Shown here piece after piece: positions 16,802-25,596 of a DNA stretch of 64,000 bases; position 1 is the first letter of the stretch, and each line of letters opens with the position of its first letter. This DNA comes from Geminicoccaceae bacterium SCSIO 64248 (lineage in GTDB: Bacteria; Pseudomonadota; Alphaproteobacteria; Geminicoccales; Geminicoccaceae): NCBI GenBank assembly GCA_029814805.1, contig CP122393.1:3550501-3614500 (forward strand). Direction: 5' to 3'. The position numbers and the translations under genes are program-made. The notes beneath the pieces are model-generated. The model ran no database searches. It worked only from the letters and a program-made list of their open reading frames with translations, and was not told the DNA's origin.

Positions 16802-18763
16802 GTGGCTGTTCCAATCCCTCTCACGCGCCTGCGACGTGCCGCTTGGGCGGGGGCCGTCGCGCTCCTGCTCGCGTCGCCGGCGATGGCGCAGAGCTATCAG
16901 GAAGCGCCCGAGCTCGCCGACGCCGTCGCCTCGGGCCAGTTGCCGCCCGTCGCCGAGCGCCTGCCCGAGCAGCCCCTCGTCGTCGAGCCGATGGAGGCGA
17001 CCGGCAGCTATGGCGGCACCTGGCGCCTCGCCATGGCGAGCGCCAGCGACATCGGCACGCTGGTGCGCACGATCGGCTACGAGAACTTCACGCGCTGGGA
17101 GCCGTGGTCGCCGGACGACGAGCAGACGGACATCTTCCCCGGCGTCAAGATGAACGTGGCGGAATCGGTCGAGGTCAGCCCGGACAGCACGACCTACACC
17201 TTTCATCTGCGCCGCGGGCTGAAATGGTCGGACGGCCATCCCTACACGGCGGACGACGTCATGTTCTGGTACAACGACGTCTTCCTCAACGAGGAGCTCA
17301 TGCCGGCCAAGCCCAGTTGGCTGGCGCGCGACGACAAGCCGGTCACGGTCGAGAAGGTCGACGACTACACGGTGACCTTCACCTACGCCCGGCCCTTCAG
17401 CCTCTTGCTGCAGTGGATGGCCGTACCCGCGAACGACCGCGAGCCGAACGCGCCGACGGCCTATCCCCGGCATTACCTCAAGCAGTTCCACAAGGACTAC
17501 AATTCGGACATCGAGGCGGTCGTGGCCAGGGAGAACCAGCAGAACTGGGTCAGCCTGTTCCACCAGAAGGCCGACGCCTGGGCCAACCCGGACGTGCCGC
17601 GCCTCAATCCCTGGATCGTCACCACCGGCATCGGCCAGGGCGACGGCAGCCGCGTGGTCGCGAAGCGCAACCCGTATTACTGGAAGGTCGATCCGGACGG
17701 GAACCAGCTGCCCTATATGGACGAGGCGACGATCGACATCGTGGCCGACAAGGAGGTCATGCTGCTCAAGGCCGCGAACGGCGACTTCGACATGGTGGAC
17801 AGCTATATCGGCTTCGTCACCACCTCGGAAAACAAGGCCACCTTCTTCGAGAACCAGGAACGCGGCGGCTACGAATTCTACGACGTCCTGCCGAATCGCG
17901 CGAACCTCATGATCTTCTCGCTGAACATGACCGCCAAGGATCCGGTCAAGCGGGAGATCTTCTCGAACATCGACTTCCGCCGGGCGCTCAGCGTCGCGAC
18001 CAATCGCGACGAGATCATCGAGCTCGTCTATCTCGGCCAGGGCCGGCCCTACCAGGTCGTCGAGCGCCCGGAGTCGCCCCTGTTCGACGAGGAGATGGCG
18101 ACCCAGTACACGCAATACGACCCGGACCTCGCCAACCGCATGCTGGACGAGGCGGGCTTCGCCGAGCGTGACGCCAACGGCCTCCGCCTGGGCCCCGACG
18201 GCAATCCCATCCGGATCACCGTCGACATCTCGCCTCTGCGCCAGCCCTGGATCGACAGCGCGGAGCTGATGCGGCGCTACTGGCGGGAGGTCGGCATCGA
18301 GCTGTTCATCAACACGGTCGACACGACCTTCCTGAACCAGCGCGTCGAGACCAACGCCCACGAGGCGGGCGTCTGGTCGGCCTCGGCGGGCGTCGACACG
18401 ATCATCGACCCGAAATACTACTTCCCGTTCTCCTGGGCCTCGTTCTTCGCGCCTGCCTGGGGCCAGTGGTATGCCGACGCGCCCGGCGCGCAGGAGCCGC
18501 CCGAGGCCGCGAAGCGGCAGATGGACCTGTTCAACCAGCTCCAGGCCGAACAGGACCCGGCCGCGCGTCTCGAGCTGATGCGCCAGGTCATGGCGATCAG
18601 CAAGGAGCAGCTGTACACGCTGGGCATCGTCCAGCCGACCACGGACTACGGCATCATCAACACGCGCCTGCGCAACGTGCCGGGCGTCCTGATCGCGAGT
18701 TCGGAGTTCGTGCATCCGGGCGCCGCCAATCCCGAGCAGTTCTTCTTCGAGCCCGCTCCTTGA
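16802..18763 (+). CDS. Family-5 extracellular solute-binding protein
   Basis: A 653-residue periplasmic protein starting at a GTG with AGGGAG six bases upstream. A clear Sec signal peptide (basic start, hydrophobic helix to residue 27, cleavage after SPAMA) precedes the mature SBP_bac_5 fold; YTFHLRRGLKWSDGHPYTADDV near residues 121-142 is the classic family motif. At about 625 mature residues it is longer than peptide binders (about 510), as seen in members that bind oligosaccharides. It supplies the importer made by the neighbouring C, D, F and B genes. Confidence 0.9.
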   Translation: MAVPIPLTRLRRAAWAGAVALLLASPAMAQSYQEAPELADAVASGQLPPVAERLPEQPLVVEPMEATGSYGGTWRLAMASASDIGTLVRTIGYENFTRWEPWSPDDEQTDIFPGVKMNVAESVEVSPDSTTYTFHLRRGLKWSDGHPYTADDVMFWYNDVFLNEELMPAKPSWLARDDKPVTVEKVDDYTVTFTYARPFSLLLQWMAVPANDREPNAPTAYPRHYLKQFHKDYNSDIEAVVARENQQNWVSLFHQKADAWANPDVPRLNPWIVTTGIGQGDGSRVVAKRNPYYWKVDPDGNQLPYMDEATIDIVADKEVMLLKAANGDFDMVDSYIGFVTTSENKATFFENQERGGYEFYDVLPNRANLMIFSLNMTAKDPVKREIFSNIDFRRALSVATNRDEIIELVYLGQGRPYQVVERPESPLFDEEMATQYTQYDPDLANRMLDEAGFAERDANGLRLGPDGNPIRITVDISPLRQPWIDSAELMRRYWREVGIELFINTVDTTFLNQRVETNAHEAGVWSASAGVDTIIDPKYYFPFSWASFFAPAWGQWYADAPGAQEPPEAAKRQMDLFNQLQAEQDPAARLELMRQVMAISKEQLYTLGIVQPTTDYGIINTRLRNVPGVLIASSEFVHPGAANPEQFFFEPAP

Positions 18764-18785
18764 CGCCTCGCCGGGACGCCTGACC

Positions 18786-19772
18786 ATGATCGCCTTCATC
18801 GCCCGCCGGATCGGCTACATGATCGTGACCCTGGTCGCGATCTCGATCATGTCGTTCTTCATCATCCAGCTCCCGCCCGGCGACTTCGTGACCGCCATGG
18901 TGAGCGAGCTGAACCTGCAGGGGACGACGATCGATCCGGCGGCGATGGAGGCCATGCGCGCGCGCTACGGCCTCGACGATCCGCTCTACGTCCAATACCT
19001 CAAGTGGATCTCGAACATCGTCCTCTACGGCGATTTCGGCTACTCGCTCGAATGGCGCCGGCCGGTCGCCGACCTTCTGTGGAACCGGCTCGGCCTGACC
19101 TTCCTTCTGGCCTTCGCGACCTTGCTCTTCATCTGGGCGGTGTCGCTGCCGATCGGCGTCTACACGGCCGTGCGCCGCCGGACCTTCGGCGACTATCTCG
19201 CGACCTTCGTCGGCGTGCTCGGCCTCGCCATTCCGAACTTCCTGTTCGCCCTGGTCCTGATGTACGTGGCGTTCCGCTATTTCGGCCAGAACATCGGCGG
19301 CCTCTACTCGCCGGAATACGCGGACGCCCCCTGGAGCGTCGGCAAGGCGCTCGACCTCTTCGGCCATCTGATCATCCCGACCATCGTCCTCGGCACGAGC
19401 GGCACGGCGGCGCTGATCCGCATCCTGCGCGCCAATCTCCTGGACGAGCTCGACAAGCCCTATGTCGTGACGGCGCGCGCCTACGGCCTCTCGGAACGGC
19501 GCCTGCTGTTCAAGTATCCCGTGCGCGTCGCCCTGAACCCGTTCGTCAGCACGGTCGGCTGGGTGCTGCCCCATCTCGTCTCGGGCGCGACCATCACGGC
19601 CGTCGTGCTAAACCTGCCGATGACTGGCCCCCTGCTCCTGCGCGCCCTCGTCGCCCAGGACATGTACCTGGCCGGCAGCTTCATCCTGATGCTGAGCGCG
19701 CTCACCGTCATCGGCACGCTCCTGTCCGACCTCCTGCTCGCCTGGCTCGATCCCCGGGTCCGCCTGACCTGA
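18786..19772 (+). CDS. ABC importer permease, Opp/Dpp B type
   Basis: A 328-residue inner-membrane protein with six predicted helices. The start FIARRIGYMIVTLVAISIMSF is the typical OppB first helix. The EAA-type loop reads LDELDKPYVVTARAYGLSERRLLFKYPVR, a length and pattern specific to family-5 permeases, and the end LSDLLLAWLDPRVRL is also diagnostic. It is the last gene of the operon, 22 bases after the binding protein, and converges with the dehydrogenase gene. Confidence 0.9.
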   Translation: MIAFIARRIGYMIVTLVAISIMSFFIIQLPPGDFVTAMVSELNLQGTTIDPAAMEAMRARYGLDDPLYVQYLKWISNIVLYGDFGYSLEWRRPVADLLWNRLGLTFLLAFATLLFIWAVSLPIGVYTAVRRRTFGDYLATFVGVLGLAIPNFLFALVLMYVAFRYFGQNIGGLYSPEYADAPWSVGKALDLFGHLIIPTIVLGTSGTAALIRILRANLLDELDKPYVVTARAYGLSERRLLFKYPVRVALNPFVSTVGWVLPHLVSGATITAVVLNLPMTGPLLLRALVAQDMYLAGSFILMLSALTVIGTLLSDLLLAWLDPRVRLT

Positions 19773-19786
19773 GCCGCGGCGGCGGC

Positions 19787-20722
19787 TCAGTAGCCCGCGT
19801 GCTTGTCGACGACGTTGCGCAAGGGTTCGCCCCGGACGTAGCGGGCGAGGTTGTCGCGGAAGATGGCGTAGCCCCGCTCGACCGTCGCCTGGGTGGTCGC
19901 CCCGTTATGCGGCGTGACGATCGTGTTCGGCGCGATCCAGAGCGGGCTGTCGGCCGGCAGCGGCTCGGTCGCGTGGGCGTCCAGGCCGGCCCCCGCGATC
20001 CAGCCTTCCCGAAGGGCGTGCAGCAGGGCCGCCTCGTCGATGATGCCGCCGCGGGAGAAGCAGACGATGAAGGCCGATGCCTTCATCCGCCGCAGCTCCG
20101 CCTCGCCGATCAGGCCCGCCGTCTCGGGCGTGAGCGGCGCGGTCACGACGACGAAGTCGCTCTCGCGCAGCAGGACGTCGAGATCGCCGGATGCCAGCAT
20201 CGTATCGAAATGCGGCCGAGCGGCGCCGGAGCGGCTGAGGCCGATCGTCCGCATGTGGAAGGCCTTGGCCTTGATCGCGAGGTCGGCGCCGGAATGGCCC
20301 GTGCCGACGATCCCGCAGGTCAGCCCGTTCAGCTCGCCGTGCCGGAACCGCTCCCAGCGGCGTGCATCCTGGGCGCGGATCCAGCGCAAGGCGTCGCGGC
20401 TCAGCATGAGCATGAGCAGGATCGCGTGCTCGGCCAGCGGGATGGCGCCGTTCCCCTTCGAGCAGGTCAGGACGACCGGGCTGTCGATCATGGCGGGATA
20501 GAGCTGCGTGTCCGGTCCGGCGGCCCAGCTGTGGACCCAGGCCAGCCGCCCGCCGCGCGCAAAGAGGTCGGCCGGCACGTCGCCGGCGACGACCTCGGCG
20601 TCCCCGATCACCGAGGCGAGATCGCCATCCGGGCGCAAGGCGATGACCTCCGCCTGCGACGCCGCGGCCCGAAAATCTTCGATCGTGGCCGGCGGAATGT
20701 CGCCACGTATGACGATACGCAT
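19787..20722 (-). CDS. D-isomer-specific 2-hydroxyacid dehydrogenase
   Basis: A 311-residue NAD(P)-dependent oxidoreductase. The Rossmann motif is GIVGTGHSGADLA (near residue 137). The catalytic Arg is in FSRGGIIDEAAL and the catalytic His in VTPHNGATTQ, with the acidic partner in GLDAHATEPL. Such enzymes reduce 2-ketoacids such as glyoxylate or hydroxypyruvate. The ATG at 20722 has AAGGAAGG upstream; the longer frame lacks family similarity. It faces the operator-like site at 20927-20939, so it is plausibly in the regulon of the LacI repressor. Confidence 0.87.
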   Translation of the reverse strand: MRIVIRGDIPPATIEDFRAAASQAEVIALRPDGDLASVIGDAEVVAGDVPADLFARGGRLAWVHSWAAGPDTQLYPAMIDSPVVLTCSKGNGAIPLAEHAILLMLMLSRDALRWIRAQDARRWERFRHGELNGLTCGIVGTGHSGADLAIKAKAFHMRTIGLSRSGAARPHFDTMLASGDLDVLLRESDFVVVTAPLTPETAGLIGEAELRRMKASAFIVCFSRGGIIDEAALLHALREGWIAGAGLDAHATEPLPADSPLWIAPNTIVTPHNGATTQATVERGYAIFRDNLARYVRGEPLRNVVDKHAGY

Positions 20723-21067
20723 GTTTGCAGCCTTCCTTCGAGCCCTCGGGACCCACGACACCACGGCATCGCCGTCTCGTGCGGGCCCGTTCGCCGGGGC
20801 GGTCTTCGCTCCAGACATGCTCGCCACGATCGCGTGATGCCAGGGCAAGGAAGCCTGTTCCCGCAGGCGCCGAGGGGGATTTCTCACCGTTTTTCTGTTT
20901 GGCTAACGCCAGCCTTGTACGACCACTTACGTTAGGTAAAGGTTTTTTTGCGTCTAGGCTCGCGGGCGCATCGCGACCGCCATGTCACGTTCCGAGCGTC
21001 CCGTTCGTCATGATGGCAGGCAACAGTCGAACCGTTGGGTCGCCGTCCGACACCTTGGGAGCTTCCG
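20723..21067. promoter_or_regulatory. Divergent promoter region between dehydrogenase and RidA genes
   Basis: No gene is visible in these 345 bases. An AT-rich core at 20880-20955 holds the operator-like site (20927-20939), a second inverted repeat TGGC-TAAC-GCCA at about 20890-20901, and a run of seven T residues. Confidence 0.5.
20927..20939. promoter_or_regulatory. Putative LacI-family operator, copy 2
   Basis: TTACGTTAGGTAA is an inverted repeat (TTAC and GTAA around GTTAG). Its core CGTTAGG is the reverse complement of CCTAACG in the site at 11257-11263, and both are flanked by TTA and TAA. It sits about 205 bases upstream of the dehydrogenase and 130 upstream of RidA. Confidence 0.45.
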
Positions 21068-21466
21068 ATGCCGCACCGTATCGTCAATCCAAGCGCGCTC
21101 TACGATCCGCGGCCGAACGGCTACAGCCATGTCGTCGTCTCGGAGCCGGGCGGCCGCCTGATCCACGTGGCCGGCCAGGGCGGCGAGGACCGGGACGGTC
21201 GGCTGGCCAAAGGGTTCCAGGGGCAGGTCGCGCAGGCGTTTGCGAACCTGCGCGCCGCCCTCGCGAGCGCTGACGCGTCGCCTGCCGACGTCGTCAAGCT
21301 CACGACCTACATCGTCGATCATGACGAGACGAAGCTGGCGACGCTGGCCGACGAGCTTCGTCGGACCTTCGGCGAAGCGTTTCCGGCGCAGACCCTGGTG
21401 CCGGTGTCCCGCCTCGCGCTCGACGGCATGCTGTTCGAGGTCGATGCCGTCGCGATCGCGCGGTGA
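21068..21466 (+). CDS. RidA/YjgF-family protein
   Basis: A 132-residue soluble protein of the RidA superfamily, which forms trimers and hydrolyses reactive enamine/imine intermediates or acts in catabolic side reactions. It has the strands LIHVAGQGG, ADVVKLTTYIVD and the C-terminal FEVDAVAIAR. The conserved Arg that binds the substrate carboxylate is in VSRLALDG. It lies divergent from the 2-hydroxyacid dehydrogenase and may share regulation with it. Confidence 0.86.
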   Translation: MPHRIVNPSALYDPRPNGYSHVVVSEPGGRLIHVAGQGGEDRDGRLAKGFQGQVAQAFANLRAALASADASPADVVKLTTYIVDHDETKLATLADELRRTFGEAFPAQTLVPVSRLALDGMLFEVDAVAIAR

Positions 21467-21478
21467 GCGACGAGCGCG

Positions 21479-21910
21479 TCAGTCCTCGTTCGGCACGGCT
21501 GACGGATCGTACTGCGCGGCGAACTCGGCGCTGGGCGGGATCGGCTTGATCACGTCGATCAACACGCCATTCGGGTCGGCGGTGATGAAATGGCGCTGCC
21601 CGAAGGCTTCGTCGCGCAGGGGCGTCAGGATCGGCAGGCCGGCCGCCTTGAAGTGGTCGTGCACGCCATCCGGGTCGTCGACCTCGAAGTTCAGGATGAG
21701 GCCGGCGACGGGCCGGCGTCCCTGCTCCGGCACCGTCTCATGCTCGGGATCGAGGATGGCCAGCGTCACCTCCGGCTGGTCCGGCCTCTGCAGGTGGACG
21801 TACCAGTCCGCCTGGAACAGCGCCTCGAAGCCGAAATGCCTGATGTAGAAGGCGGCGGTGCCCGCGACGTCCCGAGTCATGATGACGGGATAGTAGCTGG
21901 TGATCTTCAC
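21479..21910 (-). CDS. VOC-family (glyoxalase/bleomycin-resistance fold) protein
   Basis: A 143-residue protein with two beta-alpha-beta-beta-beta modules: [17 protein letters not shown] opens the first and [14 protein letters not shown] the second, ending with [15 protein letters not shown] that carries a metal-ligand-like position. The family includes glyoxalases, dioxygenases and antibiotic-binding proteins; nothing here picks one. It starts with GTG and converges with RidA. Confidence 0.82.
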   Translation of the reverse strand: MKITSYYPVIMTRDVAGTAAFYIRHFGFEALFQADWYVHLQRPDQPEVTLAILDPEHETVPEQGRRPVAGLILNFEVDDPDGVHDHFKAAGLPILTPLRDEAFGQRHFITADPNGVLIDVIKPIPPSAEFAAQYDPSAVPNED

Positions 21911-21953
21911 GGGCGAGGCGATCCTTGGCTACCAAAGCACGACTCTACGGACT

Positions 21954-22850
21954 CTAGCCGATATCGGCGGACTTGATGACATCGATAAAGGCACGAAGCG
22001 CTGCCGGGACGTGCCGACGGCCGGGGTAGTAGAGGTAGAGCCCTGGAAAAGGGGGACACCAGTCCTCCAGCACCGCGACCAGGCGTCCGTCCGCAAGATG
22101 CTCGCGGACCATGGATTCGAAGACATAAGCGAGCCCAACGCCACCAAGCGCGGCCTCGACCATCAGATCCAGCTGATCGAGCGTGATCGGCCCTCCGACG
22201 TCGACCGCCATCTCCTGACCATGCCGCTCGAATTCCCAGCGGAAGAGCTTGCCGCTCGGCATGCGATGCCGGATGCAGGCATGCGCCGTCAGGTCGTCGG
22301 GAGTCTCCGGCTTGGGCCGTTCCGCGAAATAGGCGGGCGAGCCGACCACGAGACAGCGGGCGTCGCCGCCGAAACCGATGCCGATCATATCCTGCGGCAC
22401 GGTCTCGCCCAGTCGGACACCGGCATCGAAACCGTCCTGCACGATGTCGACCAGCCGACCGTCGGTCGCCAAGTCGACATGCACCTCGGGATGAAGCCGT
22501 CGAAATTTCGGTATGACCGCATGGAGCATGAGGCGCGCCGGGATCAAGGCGGCATTGATCCGGAGCGTCCCGCCCGGCCGGTCACGAAAGTCCTCGACCT
22601 CATCAAGCGCACGATAGAGATCGTCGAGCGCCGGTCCGAGACGCAGCAAAAGCCGCTCGCCGGCTTCGGTGAGCGCGACGCTCCGGGTCGTCCGGTTGAG
22701 CAGACGCACGCCGAGTCGCTGTTCGAGAACCCGCATCATATGGCTGAGCGTCGAGGGTGCGAGGGCGAGCTCGTCGGCCGCCTGACGAAAGGACCGCAGC
22801 CGCGCGATGGCGGCGAAGGCCGTCAGCTCAGTAAGGCCCGCACGCGGCAT
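21954..22850 (-). CDS. LysR-family transcriptional regulator
   Basis: A 298-residue regulator with an N-terminal winged helix (FRQAADELALAPSTLSHMMRVLEQRLG, quoted in part) and a LysR substrate-binding domain from about residue 90. It resembles the CrgA/DmlR-like branch (LFRWEFERHG, LYLYYPGRR). It is divergent from a short-chain dehydrogenase across 104 bases, the usual layout for a LysR protein that controls its neighbour. Confidence 0.9.
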   Translation of the reverse strand: MPRAGLTELTAFAAIARLRSFRQAADELALAPSTLSHMMRVLEQRLGVRLLNRTTRSVALTEAGERLLLRLGPALDDLYRALDEVEDFRDRPGGTLRINAALIPARLMLHAVIPKFRRLHPEVHVDLATDGRLVDIVQDGFDAGVRLGETVPQDMIGIGFGGDARCLVVGSPAYFAERPKPETPDDLTAHACIRHRMPSGKLFRWEFERHGQEMAVDVGGPITLDQLDLMVEAALGGVGLAYVFESMVREHLADGRLVAVLEDWCPPFPGLYLYYPGRRHVPAALRAFIDVIKSADIG

Positions 22851-22954
22851 TGATGGTTACGCTGCATCAGTCCATCCAACATCGGACGGATAATCCCATT
22901 AAAAGTGGATGTCCATCTTCGCTCCGAGCCCAAATGGCTGAAAGGAGCGAGATC

Positions 22955-23782
22955 ATGTCGAAGACCTGGTTCATCACCGGCACCTCGTCAGGCTTCGGCC
23001 GTATCCTGACCGAACTGGCGTTGGATCGGGGCGACCGCGTCCTGGCAACGCTTCGCAGGACAGGCGCGCTGAACGATCTCTTGGATCGGCACGGCGACCG
23101 GTTGTCCGTCACCACGCTCGATCTAACCGACAGCGACGCGATCGCGCCCACGGTCGATCAGGCCTTCGAGCGGATGGGACCTATCGATGTCGTCGTGAAC
23201 AACGCGGGCTATGGCCTCTTCGGCGCGGCCGAGGAGTTGAGCGAGGCGCAGATCCGCCATCAGATCGAGACCAACCTGATCGGTTCGATCGAGGTGATCC
23301 GGGCGGCGCTGCCGCATCTGCGTGCCCAGAAGGGTGGCCGGGTCCTGCAGGTCTCCTCGGAAGGCGGCCAGATTTCCTATCCGAACTTCAGCCTCTACCA
23401 CGCGACCAAATGGGGGATCGAAGGCTTCGTCGAATCCGTCGCACAAGAGGTGGCGCCGTTCGGGATCCAGTTCACCCTGGTCGAGCCCGGCCCGACCGCC
23501 ACGAACTTCGCCGCTGGCTTGGTAAGCGCCCCAGCCACGGACGCCTACGCGGACACGCCCTCCGGCGAAATCCGTCGTGCGCTGCAGACCGGGGCATTCC
23601 GGGCGACCGGCGACGCGCGCAAGATGTCGCACGCAATCCTGGCCAGTCTCGATCAGAACCCGGCACCTCGCCGCCTCACGCTCGGCAATACGGCCTACAC
23701 ATCAATTCACGCCGCGCTGAACGAACGTCTCGCCGCGCTCGAGGCGCAGCGAGACATCGCCCTGTCCACCGACATCGACTGA
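22955..23782 (+). CDS. Short-chain dehydrogenase/reductase
   Basis: A 275-residue NAD(P)-dependent oxidoreductase with the classical SDR motifs: cofactor loop TGTSSGFG (residues 9-16), NNAGYG, the catalytic Ser in VSSEGGQ and the YxxxK pair in YHATKWGIEG. The ATG at 22955 has AAAGGAG seven bases upstream. It lies beside and divergent from the LysR regulator, its likely controller. The substrate is unknown. Confidence 0.9.
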   Translation: MSKTWFITGTSSGFGRILTELALDRGDRVLATLRRTGALNDLLDRHGDRLSVTTLDLTDSDAIAPTVDQAFERMGPIDVVVNNAGYGLFGAAEELSEAQIRHQIETNLIGSIEVIRAALPHLRAQKGGRVLQVSSEGGQISYPNFSLYHATKWGIEGFVESVAQEVAPFGIQFTLVEPGPTATNFAAGLVSAPATDAYADTPSGEIRRALQTGAFRATGDARKMSHAILASLDQNPAPRRLTLGNTAYTSIHAALNERLAALEAQRDIALSTDID

Positions 23783-23803
23783 GCATCGGCGGAGCCCAGC
23801 CGA

Positions 23804-24046
23804 TCAACCCGCGCCCGCGCAGATCGGCTGGGCAAGGAGCTCTGTGAGCACTGTCCGCTGGTTCGCCTCGGCGCGGCTCACATAGTGGCCTGCGTGCTGG
23901 ACGACGAGCACCGCCAGCACCAGGGAGCCGAGGCCGAAGGCGATGCCCGCGGCGTTGCCGGGCCCGAGGGCGAGGAGCCGCCGCCCGGCGGCGGCCCCCG
24001 CGGTCGTCAGCAGGGCCAGAAGACCGAACGCGGCGCAGCACAGCAT
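23804..24046 (-). CDS. Small membrane protein of unknown function
   Basis: An 80-residue protein with two hydrophobic segments (residues 1-20 and 33-50) and a short polar tail. GGAGG lies nine bases before the ATG, which supports expression. It follows the SDR gene tail-to-tail and sits just after the DUF899 pair on the same strand. No family is recognised. Confidence 0.5.
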   Translation of the reverse strand: MLCCAAFGLLALLTTAGAAAGRRLLALGPGNAAGIAFGLGSLVLAVLVVQHAGHYVSRAEANQRTVLTELLAQPICAGAG

Positions 24047-24071
24047 CGGTGAATCCTCCGCCCGTGGCGAC

Positions 24072-24797
24072 CTAGTGGCAGGACGGGCGCTCGGTCAGAC
24101 CATCCTCGTAGCGGTCGTGGTGGCGCACCCAGTCCATCGTCGTATCCTCGTTCCGTCCCTTGGGCGTGAGGTCGAGGAGATTGTGCGCGCCGATCAGGAT
24201 GTCGCCGCCGCGCGCATAGGTCGAGTAGGTGTGGAAGACAGTGCCGTCCTCGTCCTTGTAGAACACGCTGAGGCCCGGCATCTCGCCGCCTTCGCCGTCG
24301 TTCATGCGGTAGTTGTAGTCGTAGCGGCCGGCCTCGACCTCTTCGGACGTCGCCGAGACGTGGAAGTCGTAGTTGAAGTCGCTGCCGTGCGACGACACCC
24401 AGCGGAACTTCCACGTCATGCGCTCCTTGAAGGGCAGGATCTCCTGCAACGGCGCGCGCGACACGGCGACCAGCGACACGTCGTGGTGCGCGAGATGCAG
24501 GTTCGCGCCGTCGAAATGGTCGGCGATGAAGGAGCAGCCGTCGCAGCCTTCCTTCCAGCCGGGCGCGAACATGAAGTGGTAGACGATCAGCTGGCTGCGT
24601 CCGTCGAACAGCTCGGCGAGCGTCTTGCGCCCGTCCGTGCCCTCGAAGGCGTAGTCCTTGTCGACCTTGACCCACGGCAGGGCACGGCGCGCCTCGCTCA
24701 GCCGGTCGTTCGCCTTGGTCAGCTCCTTCTCGCGGGCGAGCAGGTCCTTGCGGGCGTCCAGCCATGCCTCGCGTGAGACGATCGGATGACGTTCCAT
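24072..24797 (-). CDS. DUF899-family thioredoxin-like protein (copy 1)
   Basis: A 241-residue protein of the DUF899 family, a predicted thioredoxin-fold dithiol protein. The conserved centre reads FAPGWKEGCDGCSFIADHFDG, with two Cys in a CxxC arrangement. The N-terminus (REAWLDARKDLLAREKELT) is a family hallmark. It directly follows a second DUF899 gene on the same strand, 25 bases away, and the two appear to be an old duplication. The cellular role of DUF899 proteins is not established. Confidence 0.85.
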   Translation of the reverse strand: MERHPIVSREAWLDARKDLLAREKELTKANDRLSEARRALPWVKVDKDYAFEGTDGRKTLAELFDGRSQLIVYHFMFAPGWKEGCDGCSFIADHFDGANLHLAHHDVSLVAVSRAPLQEILPFKERMTWKFRWVSSHGSDFNYDFHVSATSEEVEAGRYDYNYRMNDGEGGEMPGLSVFYKDEDGTVFHTYSTYARGGDILIGAHNLLDLTPKGRNEDTTMDWVRHHDRYEDGLTERPSCH

Positions 24798-24822
24798 GGT
24801 CTTCTCCTCTCGTGGGTTGGAT

Positions 24823-25572
24823 TCAGGCCGGATCGGCGTCGCAGGCGCATGCCGACGCGCCGCCCGCCTCGTAGCGGTCGTGGAGCCGGACCCAGTCGGT
24901 CAGGTTGAAGCCCGGCCCGTGCTCGTTGCGCCCCTTGGGCGCCAGGTCGAGGAAGGCGTAGGCGCCGAGTGGGCCCTCGTCGCCGCGCCCGAAGGTCGAG
25001 TAGGTGTGGAACACGTGGCCGGCCTCGTCGCGGACGAACACGCTGGCTCCCGACAACTCCTCGCACTCGAAGTCTTCCAGGCGGTAGTTGTAGGTGACCT
25101 TGCCGCTGGCGATCTCCTCCGGCCGGAACGAGACATGGAAGTCGTAGTTGAAGTCGCTGCCATGCGACGACAGCCAGCGGAACGTCCAGCCCATGCGCCG
25201 GCGGAACGCGTCGATCTTGGCGAAGGGCGCGCGCGAGACGGCGATGAAGGACAGGTCGTTCTGCTCGAAATGCCGGCGCGCGCCGTCGACGTGGTCGGCC
25301 ATGAAGGAGCAGCCGACGCAGCCCTCGTCCCAGTCCGGCGCGAACATGAAGTGGTAGACGTAGAGCTGGCTGCGCCCCTCGAAGAGATCGGCCAGGCCAA
25401 CCTCGCCGTCCGGCCCCTCGAACCGGTAGTCCTTCTCGATCCGTACCCAGGGCAGCGCGCGACGCTTGGCGAGCATCCGGTCGCGTGCCCGGGTAAGCTC
25501 CTTCTCCTCGGCCAGAAGCGCCGTGCGCGCCGCCAGCCATTCGTCCGGTGTGACGATCCGTGGTCGGTCCAT
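24823..25572 (-). CDS. DUF899-family thioredoxin-like protein (copy 2)
   Basis: A 249-residue paralogue of the next gene, with the same layout: EEKELTRARDRM near the N-terminus, a CVGC dithiol motif in WDEGCVGCSFMADHVDG, and the shared C-terminal segments FHTYSTFGRG and LDLAPKGRNE. The extra C-terminal tail contains two more Cys (ACACDAD). It is probably co-transcribed with the ArsR/SRPBCC genes upstream and the first DUF899 gene downstream. Confidence 0.85.
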   Translation of the reverse strand: MDRPRIVTPDEWLAARTALLAEEKELTRARDRMLAKRRALPWVRIEKDYRFEGPDGEVGLADLFEGRSQLYVYHFMFAPDWDEGCVGCSFMADHVDGARRHFEQNDLSFIAVSRAPFAKIDAFRRRMGWTFRWLSSHGSDFNYDFHVSFRPEEIASGKVTYNYRLEDFECEELSGASVFVRDEAGHVFHTYSTFGRGDEGPLGAYAFLDLAPKGRNEHGPGFNLTDWVRLHDRYEAGGASACACDADPA

Positions 25573-25596
25573 CGGTCTTCTCCCTTTGCTCTCCGG

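Noticed and set aside
16787-18799. A 670-codon minus-strand frame opposite the binding protein
   Set aside because: The plus-strand gene has a signal peptide and family motifs; the antisense frame has none.
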